Notes: generated by a model not told the origin, from the sequence alone. 64,000 nucleotides of DNA from Thysanoteuthis rhombus (GCA_963457665.1 OY735206.1:27212710-27276709), one strand, 5' to 3'. Positions 46,070-57,139 are shown, counted from the stretch's first letter. Program-made: numbers and translations.

Positions 46070-46500
46070 AGCTTCCAAAAGAAGTAAGACAAGGTGATAC
46101 CAGCTCACCCGAACTCTTCGCGACCAGCCTCGAAGCGATCTTTCGGGAAATTAAGGAACTGGGATTGATGGCAAATATCTGAGCAACCCCAGATTTGCAT
46201 ACAACATTGTTTTGTTTTTTTTGCAGGGAACCTCCACAACCTCAAACAGATGCTAGATGACCCAATTGAAAAAAGGAATGAAGTCGGGCTTCACATGAAT
46301 CTCAGAAAAACAAAGGTTATGAGCACCAATCATGTCGAAAATAAAAACAAGATAAGATACAAGATCGACAAACAAACTAGACAAATCAAGAAAGTAGTGA
46401 CTCTGCAATGCCCATGTTAGAGAGGTCTGGTAATTCTGGAGAAGGTCTACGTCCATGACAGATAATGATTGATGATAATGATGATGATGATGATGCACTC
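46070..46500 (+). mobile_element. RTE-like LINE, rearranged fragment
   Basis: VRQGDTSSPELFATSLEAIF (46090-46150) leads to LSNPRFAYNIVLF (FADD altered), then VGLHMNLRKTKVMSTNHVEN (46280-46345). After ATCAAGAAAGTAGTGACTC it jumps straight to the 3' end, so the C-terminal tail is deleted internally. It closes with GATGATGATGATGATG. Confidence 0.75.
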
Positions 46501-46985
46501 TGTCATGTTTTTTCCATTGAGTAAGGTATGTTTGAGAAAAGGACTAGATACATAGTCTGGTCTCAGCTTGATAAGAATTTCTGCTGATCAGCGGCAAGCA
46601 TAGGCCGAAATGACTGTATGAATCCCGTTGTGCTTACAGCACATGATATTCCCAAAAGGTCATCCATCTGAGTAATGACAAGGCTTGACGTTGCATGACT
46701 TCAGTGATCCTACAAGAATCGATGAATCCAAGCGATTCTACCGTTTAGAGACAATATACTTGTGGTAAATAATAGTTTATTGACACACTATTGAATGTTT
46801 GATTCAGTTCGCAATTCGATCTTTATGCATTTTGGAATAAAAACTTGATAGATATATGATTATTTTACCTCAATATAAGTTTTTAGTGTATTGGGGGTGT
46901 CAATCTATTATGAGAGTTCATTCTAAATGAATCCCTAAGTATTGGCCCGGCGGCATGCACGCTTATTTGGGAAGCATTCAGACTT
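46501..46985. other. No gene seen
   Basis: No exon or recurring repeat is recognised. Confidence 0.35.
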
Positions 46986-46989
46986 TTTA

Positions 46990-47690
46990 TTGATCATCAT
47001 CATCATCCTTTTAGCATCTCTCGTTCAACATAGACCTTCCCCAACGGATCACCAGACCTTTCTATCATGGGCATTGTGGAGTCAATACATTCTGAATTTG
47101 TCTAATTAGTCACGCCATCTTGGATTTTGCCGATCACAGTTTCACATATGATATCTGGGAATCTCTGAGTCGTGATGCCTAGAAGTTGTCTCAAATTCTT
47201 GCAGCATGGCCAGCCTATTTTCATATGAGCTTTCTAAAGGATCCTATCATATCTCTGATTTCTGTTTTTCTCCAATATACTGTGCTGTTCTTTGATCTTC
47301 CCAAAATCAAGCGAAGTATCACTTTCGGTTGACAAGCTCTCGGTAGAGCAAGCTCAACCTATAAGAACAAGAAAATCCTATTTGTCTTAAAAATAAGGGT
47401 CTACAACTAATGTATCCCCTTCGATAGTTACCTCTTGAGCTGAAACACAGGACTTGACCAAAAGATTGATCCTCATACTGAGAAGCATGCATAGTGCTCA
47501 TAAGAGAATCAAGACCAAGTGATTCTTCGCTTGATTTTTTCAGGTTTGCCTTTCCGATTTGGATTTTTTGTCCTCATTCACAAAATGTATGTTGTACATG
47601 ATATTTGTTCTACTGAAGTTCATGTGAAGACCAACATTCTTACTCCCTTCATTCAGTTCGATACCAGTACACAAGGGGAATTTAATGTGC
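46990..47690 (-). mobile_element. RTE-like LINE with an internal inverted segment
   Basis: 46990-47302 reads on the minus strand (3' tail). 47325-47516 reads on the plus strand (IKRSITF to the RAHERIM-type region). 47517-47690 reads on the minus strand again (HMNFSRTNIMYN and upstream). The three pieces are consecutive parts of the element, so the middle one is inverted in place. Its borders carry AAAATCAAGCGAAGTATCAC (47303-47322) and the complement of the same sequence (to 47538). Confidence 0.75.
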
Positions 47691-47867
47691 TCGGAAAAAA
47701 AGTAAGTTAAAACTGAAATAATGTAGTAATTGATAATTACACTAATAAATAGCTTTTCGTACAATTATTAAACTTTTTCATTTATATTGTTCACACAACG
47801 TTTGATTGATTAATTCTTTGGCTTCCTTCAGATATGATAAATACATATGTGTGTCTGCGTACATCTA

Positions 47868-47887
47868 CATGCGTGTGTGTGTGTGTG

Positions 47888-47934
<47 letters not shown>
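47868..47934. repeat. (GT)n microsatellite
   Basis: About 66 bases of GT with a GCAT interruption. Confidence 0.95.
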
Positions 47935-47938
<4 letters not shown>

Positions 47939-48589
47939 GTTTATTGTTGAATTTCAGTAAATTAGCATACTTAGCAATTTTTTTTCTACCAAAAGAAAAG
48001 TGAATACGTAGTTCTCATTGATCAGAAGTTTATTCAATGAAAACAAGGATATGAAACGGCGATTGTATTTGATGAGAAGTCCGTGTAATCCAAGTGAAAT
48101 CAAACTGTTTTTTTTTCAACAATAGAAATAAGTAAATTTCGGCAATTAAACAATTTCACTGATCCAGCGTAAGACGTACATACATATATAGATATATACA
48201 TAAGAAGGAGAAAAAATAAAGTAGAGGGGGTGGATACGAGACAGAAAATTAGATCATCCTTACATTCAAAATAGAGAAAGACTTTCAGAAAGTAAAAAAG
48301 AAAGAGAGAGAGAAAGAAAGAAAAAACGAAAGGCTGAACAAAAGAAAAAAAAGAGCAAAAAAAAAGGAGGAAAGGAAGAAAATGGGTTAATTTCTCTGAA
48401 GGTTCTTATTCTTCAAAATGAAATTCTTCAGTTTGGGAAGATTTTCCTGCTTTACTTCGAACTAGGTCACCATCTGGTATCTCCTCCCTTGTTGCTTAGA
48501 AACCTTACACGTCACTTTTTCGGTATATAGTGGCTAAGAGACTTTTTGCGGACGAATGAAAAGATCTTTGGGGTTCGGTGAACGGGGGA
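47935..48589. other. No gene seen
   Basis: Includes a purine-rich A/G tract (48285-48385). Nothing else is recognised. Confidence 0.4.
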
Positions 48590-49088
48590 GGGGGGTCAAT
48601 TCTTTTTTTCAAACTTGATTCAATAAACGCCGACCTAAAATTATTCATTACAAAAGCACAAAATTAATTCAAAAAAAAAAACTCGTGGCGTCTACGTGCG
48701 GTAAATATGAACAGGACATTAAAAGATTTTGCTAGTTACTGAATAGAAACTCTCCCGTGACCATCAACCTTGTTGGGGACGATCAATTCCAAAATTGGGA
48801 AAAAGGTGTGATCAATGAATGAATTACTAAGGGATCAATTTAGATTAAACTTACATTGTAAATTGAACCCTCAAATAAAGATATATTCGAAGAAGGAATT
48901 TGCAAATGAATAAAAAAACATTTCTTCTAGACATAATAAGGGATATACGTTCAAATTGTAAGCCCTGTAGCCCTCAGTTACTGCAACGGGTGCATGAGAT
49001 ACATGGATAGTAAAAATAGATAGATCGCCAGCCAGCCAGTAAAAAACAGATGATACCTATTTCACAGTTTTGTTTGACGGTCTCTATT
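48590..49088 (-). repeat. Family A, copy 7
   Basis: Near full-length reverse copy with GATCAATGAATGAATTACT, TTGTAAATTGAACCC, CAGCCAGCCAG and the outer CAGTTTTGTTTGACGGTCTC. Confidence 0.6.
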
Positions 49089-49199
49089 TATGATATAGAA
49101 GGGTTGATTGATTGTCCTCTCCAACTAAACAACCTGTCTAGATGAAGGACAGCTCTGATTTCAAACCAAGAAGTGGAGTTTCCTTTAAATGATTGGATG

Positions 49200-49665
49200 C
49201 TATGATCTCCTGCCGGTGGTTCCTGTGGTCAAGCTGATCCTGTATGTTTCTTGCTCCACCCCCTTCTGAAATACATCAGTGAGGCTGCTATGAGGATTCT
49301 GGGGTCTGGACATCCTTTGGTCATCTGGGGATCTTCATAGTCTCCGCCCAGGATTACACCTTTTTGTATTATACTATGCTGTCTTGTGATCTTGACCATG
49401 GTTCTGTTTTGCTCAAGTTGCTAAGTTCTCAGTTTGACAGTCAATCCTTCGGTTAGGTTCCATGTTTCAGCTCCATAGGTGACTATTGGGAGGATGCATC
49501 GGTTCTATAACTTTCTTTTATAGGATCGATGTGGTGTTTAAATCTTTAAGGTTGATTTTACCCTAGCAAAAGCTTGCTAACTTTGATTTCTTCTTTTATG
49601 GGTTTCACGGAAGTTCGTTCTCCTGGAATACTCAGTGGTGTACTTTCTTCTGTTTTAGCGTTTTA
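49200..49665 (-). mobile_element. RTE-like LINE fragment (C-terminal part)
   Basis: The plus strand shows CATGTTTCAGCTCCATAGGT, GACTATTGGGAGGATGCAT and TTCACGGAAGTTCGTTCTCC, the complement of the YGAETW to SMRP region. Both ends are truncated. Confidence 0.7.
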
Positions 49666-49756
49666 TATCAAAATTCACTCCTACATTTCTACTTCGAAGT
49701 CTTTTTTTTATACAGTATTATAATTTCCATAAAATTTTCGAATGGATTAGATATAT

Positions 49757-49783
49757 ATGTGTCTGTCTGTGGATGACACAATA

Positions 49784-49861
<78 letters not shown>

Positions 49862-49905
49862 TATATTATTGTGTAATCCACAGATGACACAATAATGTGG
49901 ATGAC

Positions 49906-49965
<60 letters not shown>
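49757..49965. repeat. (TA)n arrays with inverted SINE C tails
   Basis: Three TA arrays (49782-49865 with ACA interruptions, a short one, and 49912-49962) are separated by SINE family C tail ends. These tails are CTGTCTGTGGATGACACAAT on the plus strand at 49763, a back-to-back pair at 49868-49912, and the tail of the next copy. Confidence 0.8.
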
Positions 49966-49968
<3 letters not shown>

Positions 49969-50172
49969 GTCATCCACAGACAGCTGTTTCGATGTATCGC
50001 ATCTCTTCAGTGTGGCTATAGACTTTCCATTATCTCATCAAAGACCACGAGGCAGAATTGAAACCTTCACTTCAGACCGATATCCTACCTCTGGACTACG
50101 GAACTGGGTGGTCAGTAAGGCTGAATTTAAGCGATATATTTATTTACACAGAAATTCCTTATCCACCATATA
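49962..50172 (-). mobile_element. SINE family C, partial copy
   Basis: Plus-strand ATTGTGTCATCCACAGACAG, the B-box region (AGGCAGAATTGAAACC) and CTGAATTTAAGCGATATATT match. It ends near CCTTATCCACCATATA without the 5' border. Confidence 0.6.
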
Positions 50173-50981
50173 TATATATACATTGAACACGAAATGCAAC
50201 TAAAAATATGTAAGTATATTAATGGAATAGCCTATTGAGGTGTTACTACCGGCTAGAATGTTGTTTGACTTTGTCTGAACTAAATATATAAAACTAATTC
50301 ATTTGGAAATTAAAATATCGATTGAACCGAGCCGCTGCATGATGAGAAAATATCAGGTCTAAGGTTAGTGAAACAAAAATGTCAAAATATTCAGTTGAGT
50401 ATATTAGTCGAAAATCAACTCAAAAAATTGATAAAACTAGTAATCTGTAAGATGATATCATAAGTTTTTTTGCTTGCAGTCCTAGATTAAAAGTGAAACA
50501 ATGATTTTAATACTCACATGAGTGAATACTCAATGGGATTGACGCAAAAACGAGTCACATCTGTTGTTGGATTTTTTGAGCTCTTATCGTTGTATACACT
50601 TTTGGGTACAATACGAAAGTAAGCCTTGTATTTCAAAAAATTGAATGATGTGTAATATGAAATGACATTCATGTAGAATGCATTTTGATATTACCCTATG
50701 TAAGATACAAGCTACATAAGCTGTTCATTAAAGTCATATCTGAAAGGGGCAGATGGAGCAACATTGCTGGGGAGCTGTAGTAATATAACTTTTTGTTTTC
50801 AAACCCTAAAAGGTAAAAAATACTGATGAGCCCTAAAAGGAAAATCGCACATAATACTATAATACCAAATTCTGTAAAAAAATATATATATAAAAAACAA
50901 AGAAAATTACATATCAACAGATTGGAAAATAACCGATTGAAATGACATAGATCTTGGGGGATTTTTATATAACGGTCTCTG

Positions 50982-50985
<4 letters not shown>
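50173..50985. other. No gene confidently seen
   Basis: A minus-strand donor-like GTGAGT at about 50513-50518 follows an open stretch read as SSKNPTTDVTRFCVNPIEYS, with a poor acceptor. I rate it as insufficient for an exon call. Confidence 0.3.

Positions 50986-51041
<56 letters not shown>
50986..51041. repeat. (TA)n microsatellite
   Basis: About 56 bases of TA. Confidence 0.95.
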
Positions 51042-51043
<2 letters not shown>

Positions 51044-51254
51044 GTGTAGTGTGTGTTCCATACCATAATTATTGCCTTATATATACCAATGTATACTAAT
51101 ATTTTGACGGAGTAAAGAGTCGGTGTGCCCTTTGTCAAATAAATCTCTCAAAGTGCTTCTTTTGTTTGAGTTATTTTTGTTTTTTTATCATTAGTTGAGT
51201 TGGAGTCAGAATTCTTTTCGGAGTGTTTCTAAAACGCCTGAAAGTAAGTACTGC

Positions 51255-51655
51255 CCTTATGCTGGCTATGACTGTCCGGGCTTCACATATCACGAGTTCG
51301 TCTGTCTGGGTCCTGGTTTGCTATATGTGAAAAAGTTTGCTGTATGTGAAACAGAAGTGCCATGCGCCCGAAATGATGTCACTCATTTCACCCACCAATA
51401 TTCTAGTGATAGTGAGTAAATAGTGGCTACGGCTTCAAATATCACGTTAAAACTTACTCTGCCTATTTGCAATATGCGACACTCGAAGTGGCATCACTCA
51501 TTTAACCCTGCACTATATTATCAATAGCTGGAGGAAAGGGATGGATTCATGCCTTTCTGAAGGCCCTTAGTGCTAACTGTGTAAGCTTGAGTTTGAACGC
51601 AGCACATGAAATCCATTCTCCGTGTCGTTAACTACATTAAACGATCCGATATATT
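51255..51655 (-). mobile_element. SINE family G, tandem double copy
   Basis: Two partial units in a row: 51255-51420 and 51425-51655. Each has CTGGCTAYG/TGGCTACGGCTTC, ATATCACG, CGAARTG-C-TCACTCATTT and a CACTAT block. On the minus strand near 51590 a B box (GCTGCGTTCAAACTC) and tRNA-like sequence upstream mark the head. Confidence 0.5.
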
Positions 51656-51724
51656 TAATGACAGACACAGTGCCAGAGAGCAATTAGCCAAGTGCCAAAT
51701 TTAATTAATTATTAATTGATTCTT

Positions 51725-51815
51725 CAATTAGTCAGCATAGCCTAGAGGTCATAGCGTGCAGCTTGGTTTGGTAAAAGTAGTCCCAGTTAAGATCTGTTAA
51801 CCTTCTGATTTTGTT
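51725..51815 (+). mobile_element. tRNA-like SINE head
   Basis: TAGCCTAGAGGTCATAGCG resembles an A box; GTCCCAGTTAAGATCTG is a poor B box. The block recurs at 54265-54345, preceded in both by AATTAATT.. and ATTAGTC. Confidence 0.4.
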
Positions 51816-52074
51816 CTTGGCATAGCTCTGTGCAATCCGAGCCAGGCTGATCAGGGTTCGCCCTGTGACCAAGTTTAAGTTCTCTCATGGAGTGTCTACA
51901 TTTTGACCACACGAACCAATATTACAAACTCAAACCAAGAACTGTCGCAGAAAATCGGGCACAGATCTCTTTTGACTTCCATAAGACAAAATCTTGTGGT
52001 GTAGAATAATGTAAAGAGGATGTGTCATTTCTCATATTTCGCTCACAGGTTGAGATTAGTTTGATAAGTAACTA

Positions 52075-52290
52075 GACCTTGCCTGAGAACCAAAGAAGTT
52101 ATGAAATATGCAGGTGACGGCAGTGCCGATAGTGGTCGGAGCCCTGAGAACGGTCTCCAAGAACCTAACAAAGAGATTGGAGGTACTAGAAATCAGGAGA
52201 GGAACCGAGACTATACAAACGAGAGCATCAAGTCGGTCAAAAATTTGCTGCCACCAGTAGGTACTTGAATGGATCTCAATTAAAGATAAT
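52075..52290 (+). mobile_element. LINE C-terminal fragment, second LINE type
   Basis: A plus frame reads AVPIVVGALRTVSKNLTKRL, then EVLEIRRGTETIQTRAS. This is the characteristic end of a non-LTR reverse-transcriptase polyprotein distinct from the main family here. Only about 70 codons remain. Confidence 0.6.
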
Positions 52291-52429
52291 AAATGTGCTT
52301 GTTTTCTCATCAGAAATAACTGATGGAAAATACACAACCATTTCAGACCCATGGCAGTCCCAACTCACGTTCATGTTGACATGTAAGTAAATCAGCTCAG
52401 TTTGGCACAGGACCCCTGAAGATTGACTC

Positions 52430-52505
52430 GATGGATTAGCGTGCAGGTCTGCAGAACGATATATTTCACCGTCCTAGGTTAGGCGCCCATATTTCTGGTC
52501 AGTTC
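52430..52505 (+). mobile_element. tRNA-like sequence
   Basis: TGACTCGATGGATTAGCGTG resembles an A box, and CCTAGGTTAGGCGCCC a B-box region about 45 bases on. Degenerate. Confidence 0.3.
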
Positions 52506-52689
52506 TACTATCAATTCATTCCTCTTCCGAAGTCAAAATGTTCATTATATGTCTATTGTGCTATTTCTGACATCTTTTCACGCACATCTTATATTTTTGT
52601 TTTTTGTTAGTTTTTTTTAGGGGCTGGGGTTGTGATCTATCTCGAAAAGTCACTCTACGGCAGCGAATAAACAGTGTAGATTGGGAATA

Positions 52690-52795
52690 AATATTGTGCT
52701 CCTGTTGAGATTTGAACTCAGATCGTTTTTGTGGGAGGCGAAACTGGTATACACCTTGCTGCTTTATTCACTCAACGACTGATTGACGTGAATTT
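52690..52795 (-). mobile_element. tRNA-like SINE head
   Basis: On the minus strand GAGTTCAAATCTCAACAGG gives a B box, and CAGTCGTTGAGTGAATAAAGC an A-box region about 50 bases earlier. It is close to the tRNA layout but not foldable into a clean cloverleaf. Confidence 0.4.
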
Positions 52796-52969
52796 GATCC
52801 GCACTGGTGAATTACTGCCGTAGACGTCTGAGTTGAGTTTTGATAAAAACAGATAAAAATTAATATGAAGGGAAATTAGTGTAAATTGTTACAGTATTGG
52901 ATCTCATCCGTCTTATTTGATATTGGGTTTTTATGTGACTTATGGCTTGTTAGATGCGCGAATTTCCTA

Positions 52970-53092
52970 ACTAGCGGAAGATACCATGTTCTTACACCAG
53001 TTCTCGTTCAATAATCGAAGTAAAGCACAGTCCATCCTGGTCAGTACTCAAATGGGTTACAACTTTTGAACACCAGTCCTTATACATTGCCC
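52970..53092 (+). pseudogene. 5S rRNA-derived module 1
   Basis: The whole length follows 5S rRNA: ATACCATGTT, ACACCAGTTCTCGTTCAA, ATCGAAGTAAAGCA, CCTGGTCAGTACTCAAATGG and GAACACCAG appear in order at 5S spacing. Many changes, including in the internal control region, argue against a working gene. Confidence 0.75.
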
Positions 53093-53737
53093 TGTCTGGA
53101 TATTGCCACTTTTAATTTTTATTTCTCGTATAAGACAAACCCCCAGTATACGTATCCACCATATTTTATGTCAAGTTCTCATATGTTAACTTCATGTCAA
53201 ATTATTATGTGTTAATTGTTGTTTGTTATGCTTGATTAATTTGAACTCACTTTTATCTTCAATATCAGCGAAGCAATTATCACCACTCCTAAATTAGTTT
53301 AAACCGAAAGTTATTCTCTGAATCAATGACCAAGACTTACTCACAAGTCGATGACTCGTCGCTTCGTTGACAGGTATCTTGTGTGCACAAAGATCGAAGG
53401 ATATTTCTGATACCATAAGCATCACAGACACGTTGAGCAGGAAAAGGTGAGAAAAGAAATTAAGCTAGTTTGATAACAGGTTCGAAAGGCAGAGGAAAGA
53501 ACAAAATAGGAATTTGCCAAAGTCTAAAAGTTCTCGATACTTGATTTACCATTTTCGATATTAACTTGTTATATGTTTATTGTTGTTTATTATCTTTGAT
53601 GAATTTGAACTTATATTTTATTTAATATCGGTAATTATGATCATTTCCAAATTGGTCTGCGTAGAAAGGGTTTTTTTTTTCTAATTCAATCATCAAAACT
53701 TCTACCGAACATAACATGCAGTGGATACTGTGATCTT
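53093..53737 (+). repeat. Spacer units between 5S modules 1 and 2
   Basis: Holds two copies of a shared spacer: TTATGTGTTAATTGTTGTTTG.. (from 53205) and TTATATGTTTATTGTTGTTTA.. (from 53570). Each continues into TTGAACT and an AATC/AATGACCAARACTT-type block. A 5S module expected near 53380-53480 is not recognisable. Confidence 0.5.
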
Positions 53738-53862
53738 CTGTCGGTCAAATAACGATGAAAGTATTGTTTCTTGTTTGATCAACAAAGTTGAGTAACGTTG
53801 AGCCTGGTCTGTACTTGAATGGGTGACCGCTTTTGGACACTGGTCTCTATAGATTGTCTTCT
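53738..53862 (+). pseudogene. 5S rRNA-derived module 2
   Basis: ATAACGATGAAAGTATTG, TTCTTGTTTGATCAACAAAG, TTGAGTAACGTTGAGCCTGG, TCTGTACTTGAATGGGTGAC and CGCTTTTGGACACTGG follow 5S rRNA closely. It is preceded by a spacer shared with modules 3-5. Confidence 0.75.
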
Positions 53863-54091
53863 CCTCTGGTACTGGGCATTGTTACTTTCAGATGGCAAAG
53901 CACAAAGTTCAGTGTACATCATCCACTATGTTCTGTGTGTAACTGTTATATCTTAAATGTTGCTTCTTGAGACTCATCTTTAATTTTGGCAATGTATTTA
54001 CGACCATTCGGATATTGTTCAGAATCTAAAATTCTATTCTAAATTAATGATCAAAACTTCAACTAATAACAACTGACAGTAGATGTTGTTG

Positions 54092-54192
54092 TCTTCTTAC
54101 GGTAAAATCACATTGAAAGCACTGATTGTCGTTGGATCACTAAGCTTGATCAGTACCTAGATTGGTGACCGCTTAGGAACATAAGATATTGT
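54092..54192 (+). pseudogene. 5S rRNA-derived module 3, internal deletion
   Basis: TTACGGTAAAATCACATTG, GATTGTCGTTGGATCAC and TGATCAGTACCTAGATTGG, GTGACCGCTTAGGAACA match 5S rRNA. About 20 bases in the middle, around the GAAGTTAAGCAACGTCGG part, are missing. GGTGACC lies 342 bases after that of module 2. Confidence 0.7.
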
Positions 54193-54264
54193 AAGCATGT
54201 ACTGCTCATATAGTGCTTGAGAGTAATAACCCAAGTAATTATTTAATTAATTGATTATTTAATT

Positions 54265-54345
54265 AGTCGTAGCCCTAAGGTGCTGCGTGCAGCTTGGTTA
54301 GGTAAAGGAAGTCCCAATTCGAGGTCTGGTCACTTTCTGATTTCC
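54265..54345 (+). mobile_element. tRNA-like SINE head inside the 5S cluster
   Basis: TAGCCCTAAGGTGCTGCGTG and GTCCCAATTCGAGGTCTGG match the 51725-51815 block. It sits between the third 5S unit and the next spacer, as a later insertion or as part of a chimeric element. Confidence 0.4.
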
Positions 54346-54369
54346 TTCATAGTCGACAAGACCACTACC

Positions 54370-54580
54370 TGTTTATACTATGGAACGAAATTGTTTATTG
54401 TCAAGTTTGACAATTTTTATCTCATTTTTTTCTCCAGTTTTGGCAATATTGTTTTAACCATTCTTATATTCGTCTTGGAGTTCTCTTCTGAATAAATGAT
54501 AAAAGTTTCCATGAATTGCAACTGACGTATGATACTATTGTCTCCTTCACTACTAAAGCAAGGGCATTAATAACCGTATA
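54370..54580 (+). pseudogene. Spacer and truncated 5S module 4
   Basis: The spacer phrases TTTTGGCAATATTGTTTTAACC, TCTGAATAAATGATAAAAG and GCAACTGACGTATGATACTA recur. Only the first 35 bases or so of the 5S part follow (ACTACTAAAGCAAGGGCATT) before homology stops. Confidence 0.5.
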
Positions 54581-55299
54581 CATACGTGTATAATACGGGA
54601 TCATGTAGTTATGGGCAATTGAATCTTTGCAAAATAGTATTTCTCGTGTATAATATGCACTGTTTTTCTGTTTAGCGGCTAAATTTTACCTTTGTTCAAC
54701 TATTCAACCTGCTCGTATCGACATGAAAAATATTCCATGACTCACATTACGTTCTTAAATACGACATTTACTCAGTATTCAAACTCTCTTTTACACATTA
54801 TCAGTTCATTTGGTAAACAATATAACTTCCTTTAGGTTATACCGTCTCGATTATGGCCACCTACTCGGCCGGGGAAAAGGGGGTAACATTTAATTCTTGC
54901 AGATAATGTACATCTGTGAGTTTGGGGTTCAAAAATCCGGAAAAATTGCGTTTTATACATGAATGTATATAGTAGTTGAAATTGAGTAACTTCCCATCTT
55001 TGCTTGGGTCTTTTTGCGTTTTTTATATATTTTCGAGTGCATTTTGTCTGCTATTATGTGTAGAGTACAACTGTTTATCAGTTGGTAGTACTTTTATTTT
55101 GGAGGCATATAAATTTTCATAATTGAACGATCAATGCTATCATAACTTAAAATGGATGTAAAAGAGCAGACAAAAATGAAAAAAAATACCATAGAATTGA
55201 TTGAGCAACAAAAATAGATATAGGCTAGACACACAGCAAGAAAGAATGATAAAAGGTGGTAACTAAAATCAACCAGTTGGTGCCCGATTGATCATTAAC
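54581..55299. other. No gene seen
   Basis: Unique-looking AT-rich DNA between 5S-derived units. Confidence 0.35.
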
Positions 55300-55510
55300 G
55301 CAATAGGGGAAGATCAGACCTAATTGACAACAGACATTGTTGTTTTCTTGTGATCAAATTAGGATGAAAAGCATCGGTTCTCGTTCGGTCACCGATATTA
55401 AGCCATGTCGAGCCTGATCAGTACTTAGATGGAAGATTGGTGTTGAAAATCATGGATTGTAAGTATGTGCTACAAGCAAGTACGCGTGCAATTACCCACA
55501 GTGAGATTGA
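55300..55510 (+). pseudogene. 5S rRNA-derived module 5
   Basis: GCATCGGTTCTCGTTCGGTC, ACCGATATTAAGCCATGTCG and AGCCTGATCAGTACTTAGAT match 5S rRNA best of the five; the 3' end decays after ATGG. The leader GACAACAGACATTGTTGTTT matches the spacer before module 3. The trailer TTGTAAGTATGTGCT matches that after module 3, so the unit extends beyond the 5S part on both sides. Confidence 0.75.
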
Positions 55511-55569
55511 GATTATACCTCATGCCCTCGTGAGGAGGTAGTTGAATAACTACTTTTACCGTCTATAAT

Positions 55570-55762
55570 TATAAACTGTCAACCAAAACTGCAACCAAAA
55601 CAGTGAACATAGGTTTCTTCAGTTTTTTAACAGGTCTGGCTGGTTGGCTAGCTAGAAAACTACGTATGTATCAAGTGTACAGATTGCAACAATGAAGCTA
55701 GATGATAGAAAATTTTAAGTTACTCCTTATTATGTCGAGAGTAAACTTTTTTGTTATTATTT
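55570..55762 (+). repeat. Family A, copy 8, left half
   Basis: ACTGTCAACCAAAACTGC, ATAGGTTTCTTCAG, GGCTGGTTGGCTAGC and TTACTCCTTATTATGTCGAG are present; the right half is absent. Confidence 0.6.
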
Positions 55763-57045
55763 TTATTGTTTATTTGTTTTTTGTTGTTTTGTTTTTTGTT
55801 TTCCAAAATAAAGAACCTCCCCAAAAAGGCTAAGAGTGTTGTTTTGGTGTTTTCCTGACGCTTTTCCGGGGTCTATTTATCGCCAAAGAGTCTTGAGAAT
55901 ACTACCTTGATCGAAAGTTTGCACCATTCATTTTCTCAAATCGCTTGAAATATAATATTGATGCAATGGAAAGGAGTCCGATGTAGAGTTTCAATTCTTT
56001 TCCCCAAAATCAAAGACTTCACACCCGCAGAGAGGCTGAGTAAACTCAATTTAGAAACGTTGGAATCCAGTGGTAACCACGCTGAACTGTTGGTGGTCTG
56101 CCGCATTCATTATGATATCAACACATTAGACTAAAACTGTCACTGCTCTTTGGTTCCAGACAAGTTCATGATTACTGCATCATTATTTACAAAACCCGAG
56201 GACATAGTCAAAAGCTAATGGTACAGACATCCACCGGACTGAGAAAGAACTAATTTCATTTCCACTCGAAGGGCCTAACCATAGAACACTCTCAGTGAAG
56301 AAATCGATCAACGCTTTCAAAACAATTTAATAAAGGATATTGGACACAAAGTTCAGCTATAATTTCCCATTTCAGTGTAGTCACACACCGTCTGGTTAGC
56401 TGAGCGCTATTGTTTCATGGCGTTATACAGCTGTCATTAAAACCAATTCGAAAGTATATTATAGGTATATGTATTGAATATGTACCTAGCGTAGTTAAAA
56501 AGGTTTCTTCCGGTCGGTATGATAGAGCTGGGCCGCAGAGAAAGTCTCTTTATTAATAAAGGTATGTGGACAAAAGAATTGGCGACCGTTGTGAGATTTG
56601 ACGAGATTTACGGCCATTGAAGAATCTCTGGAGCTCTGCACAGAATACAAATATTATGGCTATCTTTAAATTCCTAATTATATGTTTATTTCGTAATTAT
56701 ATGTTTATAGTATCGCCAACATTTTATAGTCTGTCCACACGATATCTCCAAAAGTACCGAATGGCTTCCAGTGAAATTTTGTCGGAGGTGGGCAAGGGTG
56801 AAATAAGGAAATGTTGGAATGGATCTGTGCTAAAATATTTGTCCACGCAATATCTCAAGATTATATTTTGTGAAACGGTTGACAGTAGGCTATGGAAAAA
56901 AATTAATTTTCATAATTTAATATGTCTGTAAAGAAACAATATCTCTTTATCTGGTAGTGTTAAGTATTGTAGAAAATTGATGACGAGGAGAAGACATATT
57001 TAGAGTAGTAGAAGTATTTTATAACAAAATCATTTTTTATAATTA

Positions 57046-57049
<4 letters not shown>
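55763..57049. other. No gene seen; one repeat fragment
   Basis: At 56725-56765 and 56842-56870, GTCCACACGATATCTCC and GTCCACGCAATATCTCAAG form a diverged direct repeat of an unknown element. A 104-codon plus frame (56617-56931) crosses it and is unsupported. Confidence 0.35.

Positions 57050-57137
<88 letters not shown>
57050..57137. repeat. (CA)n-(TA)n microsatellite at a SINE tail
   Basis: About 25 bases of CA pass into about 60 of TA, next to the tail of the family B SINE that follows. Confidence 0.95.

Positions 57138-57139
<2 letters not shown>

Noticed and set aside
49747-49977. Tyr-Ile repeat frames
   Set aside because: They are TA arrays read in frame, as at 2159, 8291, 30644 and 62141.
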